From: Erysipelotrichaceae bacterium | Lineage (GTDB): Bacteria > Bacillota_I > Bacilli_A > Erysipelotrichales > Erysipelotrichaceae | DNA length: 7,705 nt | Direction: 5' to 3' | Assembly (NCBI GenBank): GCA_003510215.1 | Contig: DOKQ01000127.1 | Span: forward strand, 1-7,705 | In this document: positions 6,251 to 7,705 of the stretch, piece after piece | How positions within the stretch are numbered: position 1 is the stretch's first letter | Layout: the number at the start of each line of letters is the position of its first letter | Translations under genes and position numbers: made by a program | Notes under the pieces: generated by a model | What the model was told of the DNA's origin: nothing | The model's database searches: none | What the model saw: the letters and a program-made list of their open reading frames with translations, nothing else

Positions 6251-7430
6251 CGAATTCCTCCCAACTGGCCAAGATACGGCAATCCTTTAAACTCTTACGA
6301 TTTGATACGATTTCTTCAGCCATCACCCGGCATGAAGGAAACCCACACGCACCACAGTCATAACCCGGCAATTTTTCCAACTGAGTATTGATCTTCGAAA
6401 ACTCAGCCAAACGTTCTTTCAATGATTTGACACTGGCACGATTGAATAATACGGTCTGCTGAATAATTTCCTCCCGATCAAGAGTAAGTGAGCATTTTTT
6501 ACCATTTTGGTGGTGATTGCGCGTATGAATAGCGGCTTCAAATGGATTACCCCAAAGTAGATTGCCACCAACACATCCGTTAATGCAATTGGATAACCAA
6601 AGCAGATGATCACCTTTTAATTGTCCAAATTCAGCTAAATCCAAGACAAGCATACATTTCTTTAAGCTATCCGCCACAATGGTGGAAGACGTGAGTTGAT
6701 CCTGAACAAAAAGCTCACTGCTGATATTGGCAAGGCCTTCCTTGCAAACTTCGGTTACCAACTCATGTTCATCACGAATTTTAGCGATTCTTGGGAATAA
6801 ATCCACCAGCGAAACGCAATGGTCAATCTGAGTATGCATGTTCCCATAGGGATATTTCCCAATCGGCAGTTTGGAAATACACTCACAAAGCAGAAAGATT
6901 CCGACTTTGTGATCTGGATATTGTTGTCGAATACGCTTAGCCGCAATTTCCGCTGAAAGTTCATACGGAATCATATTTGATAACAACATCGGATACTTCA
7001 TTTCAATCAGTTTGTTAATCACTGGGCAAAACGAAGAAATAAGATAGCCACCAGGGTTCTCCTGATGATACTGCTGAATATGATTGTACACTGCACCTTC
7101 ATACTCGCTAAGCTCAACCACTTCATCAAATCCCATGATTTTAAATGTATGCATGAGCTGATTGATTTCTTTCGCTGTTCTGCACTCACCAAATACTGCA
7201 GGTGGCACAAGAGCAATCGTCTTTTCGTACTGACTTAAATCTTCCAGTGTACTTCCCTTAGCCAAAAGACCCTGGTGCACACACGCATCAAGACAAAGTC
7301 CGCAATTAATGCATTTTTCCTTATTGATGACGATTCGCTGCGCAACCATGGAAATGGCTTCAGTCGGGCAAACACGAATGCACGCCATACATTTTTGACA
7401 CTTCTCAAGTGTGTAGGATATAACACTCAT
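6243..7430 (-). CDS. Putative sensory [FeFe]-hydrogenase-like iron-sulfur protein (HydS-like)
   Basis: 395 residues. Two ferredoxin [4Fe-4S] motifs lead (C11/14/17/21 and C40/43/46/50). An H-cluster-type domain follows with degenerate signatures: L1 ISSFCPVI (131-138, canonical TSCCPxW), L2 CECISK (182-187, canonical MPCxxK) and L3 NCINGCVGGN (281-290, canonical CxGGCxxGGG). The four cluster-ligand positions have candidates in C135, C184, C282 and C286, and the L2 lysine is K187. The proton-relay cysteine is Phe134, so fast H2 turnover is unlikely. A C-terminal four-cysteine Fe-S domain ends the protein (CGACGFPSC, C359/362/367, plus C384). There is no PAS domain, unlike many hydrogenase sensors; this order resembles PAS-less putative sensory [FeFe] hydrogenases. 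The start overlaps the upstream ATPase stop (ATGA). It probably senses redox state or H2 and passes the signal to a co-transcribed ATPase. Binding of an H-cluster rather than an ordinary Fe-S cluster is unproven. Confidence 0.9.
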   Translation of the reverse strand: MSVISYTLEKCQKCMACIRVCPTEAISMVAQRIVINKEKCINCGLCLDACVHQGLLAKGSTLEDLSQYEKTIALVPPAVFGECRTAKEINQLMHTFKIMGFDEVVELSEYEGAVYNHIQQYHQENPGGYLISSFCPVINKLIEMKYPMLLSNMIPYELSAEIAAKRIRQQYPDHKVGIFLLCECISKLPIGKYPYGNMHTQIDHCVSLVDLFPRIAKIRDEHELVTEVCKEGLANISSELFVQDQLTSSTIVADSLKKCMLVLDLAEFGQLKGDHLLWLSNCINGCVGGNLLWGNPFEAAIHTRNHHQNGKKCSLTLDREEIIQQTVLFNRASVKSLKERLAEFSKINTQLEKLPGYDCGACGFPSCRVMAEEIVSNRKSLKDCRILASWEEFDE

Positions 7431-7705
7431 AATACTGTAAACCCCAACACAAGGGTTGTCCCTTCAAATGAGGATTGAATAGAAAATTCGTCACTTACCC
7501 GTTTGATATTCGGCAAGCCCATCCCTGCGCCAAATCCAAACTCACGTGCCCGATCTTTAGCTGTAGACCAACCCGGTGTCATCGCTTTTTCCAAATCTTC
7601 AATTCCAGGTCCACAATCCTTGAATGTTAACTCACACTTCCCATCAGCAGATAGAGACAACATAATCTCACCTCCATTGGAATGGATAATCATATTGATT
7701 TCCGC
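7427..7705 (-). CDS. RsbW/SpoIIAB-like GHKL ATPase, 5' end outside window
   Basis: The frame is open to the right edge, so this is the last 92 residues of a longer gene. The ATG at 7693 is internal: it lies inside the N box (AEINMIIHSNGG at the edge), which in this family sits some 40-50 residues into the protein. Visible motifs are the N-box Asn (residue 4 from the edge), G1 box DCGPGIEDL (30-38) and G2 box GFGAGMGLPNIKRVSDEF (57-74), then a short strand ending FTVL. The expected catalytic Glu would fall just outside the window. The compact C-terminus without kinase domains matches anti-sigma-factor/serine-kinase ATPases of the SpoIIAB type. The stop overlaps the HydS-like start (ATGA), so the two are translationally coupled, which makes it the best candidate output partner for that sensor. 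Whether it phosphorylates, or sequesters a sigma factor, cannot be seen. Confidence 0.85.
   Translation of the reverse strand, partial: AEINMIIHSNGGEIMLSLSADGKCELTFKDCGPGIEDLEKAMTPGWSTAKDRAREFGFGAGMGLPNIKRVSDEFSIQSSFEGTTLVLGFTVL

Noticed and set aside
7427..7693. A complete 88-residue ATPase starting at the ATG at 7693
   Set aside because: The frame stays open to the window edge and the ATG falls within the N box, so the true start must lie outside the window.

Overview
The window is one strand of an anaerobe's hydrogen-metabolism locus. Every supported gene reads on the minus strand, so the biological order runs from high to low coordinates. The organism looks like a low-to-moderate GC Firmicute, either a clostridial or an erysipelotrichial gut-type anaerobe. 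This rests on GGAGG-type ribosome sites, tight translational coupling, an NADH-dependent [FeFe] hydrogenase of clostridial type, and a set of accessory proteins that I recall only from such loci. The species cannot be named from the sequence.

Upstream half (7705 to 4655) is an accessory or signalling block. In order it holds: a SpoIIAB/RsbW-like GHKL ATPase cut by the window edge; a 395-residue protein with two [4Fe-4S] motifs, a degenerate [FeFe]-hydrogenase (H-cluster) domain and a C-terminal four-cysteine Fe-S domain (a putative sensory hydrogenase); a stand-alone DRTGG-domain protein; a PHP-family metal-dependent phosphoesterase; and a second, MutL/histidine-kinase-like GHKL ATPase without a kinase phosphoacceptor domain.

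Downstream half (4671 to 744) is the catalytic block: a small thioredoxin-fold ferredoxin-like protein, a NuoF/HydB-type flavoprotein with several Fe-S motifs, and a 582-residue HydA-type [FeFe] hydrogenase. Together HydB and HydA look like an electron-bifurcating (NADH plus reduced ferredoxin to H2) hydrogenase. A NuoE/HydC subunit of ordinary length is not in the window. Adjacent genes overlap by 1 to 17 bases or are separated by 1 to 11, so they form one polycistronic unit whose promoter lies beyond the right edge. A strong intrinsic terminator (709-736) closes it.

Beyond the terminator, a 129-base spacer (615-743) carries a perfect 17-base dyad and a probable extended -10 promoter. It leads into an unrecognised multi-spanning membrane protein that runs off the left edge.

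The most interesting points are the pairing of a catalytic and a probable sensory H-cluster protein in one operon, with opposite substitutions in their L1 cysteine motifs, and the co-transcribed ATPase/DRTGG/PHP set, which suggests a redox- or H2-responsive regulatory module of unknown mechanism. No hydrogenase maturases, RNA genes, mobile elements or CRISPR arrays are visible.
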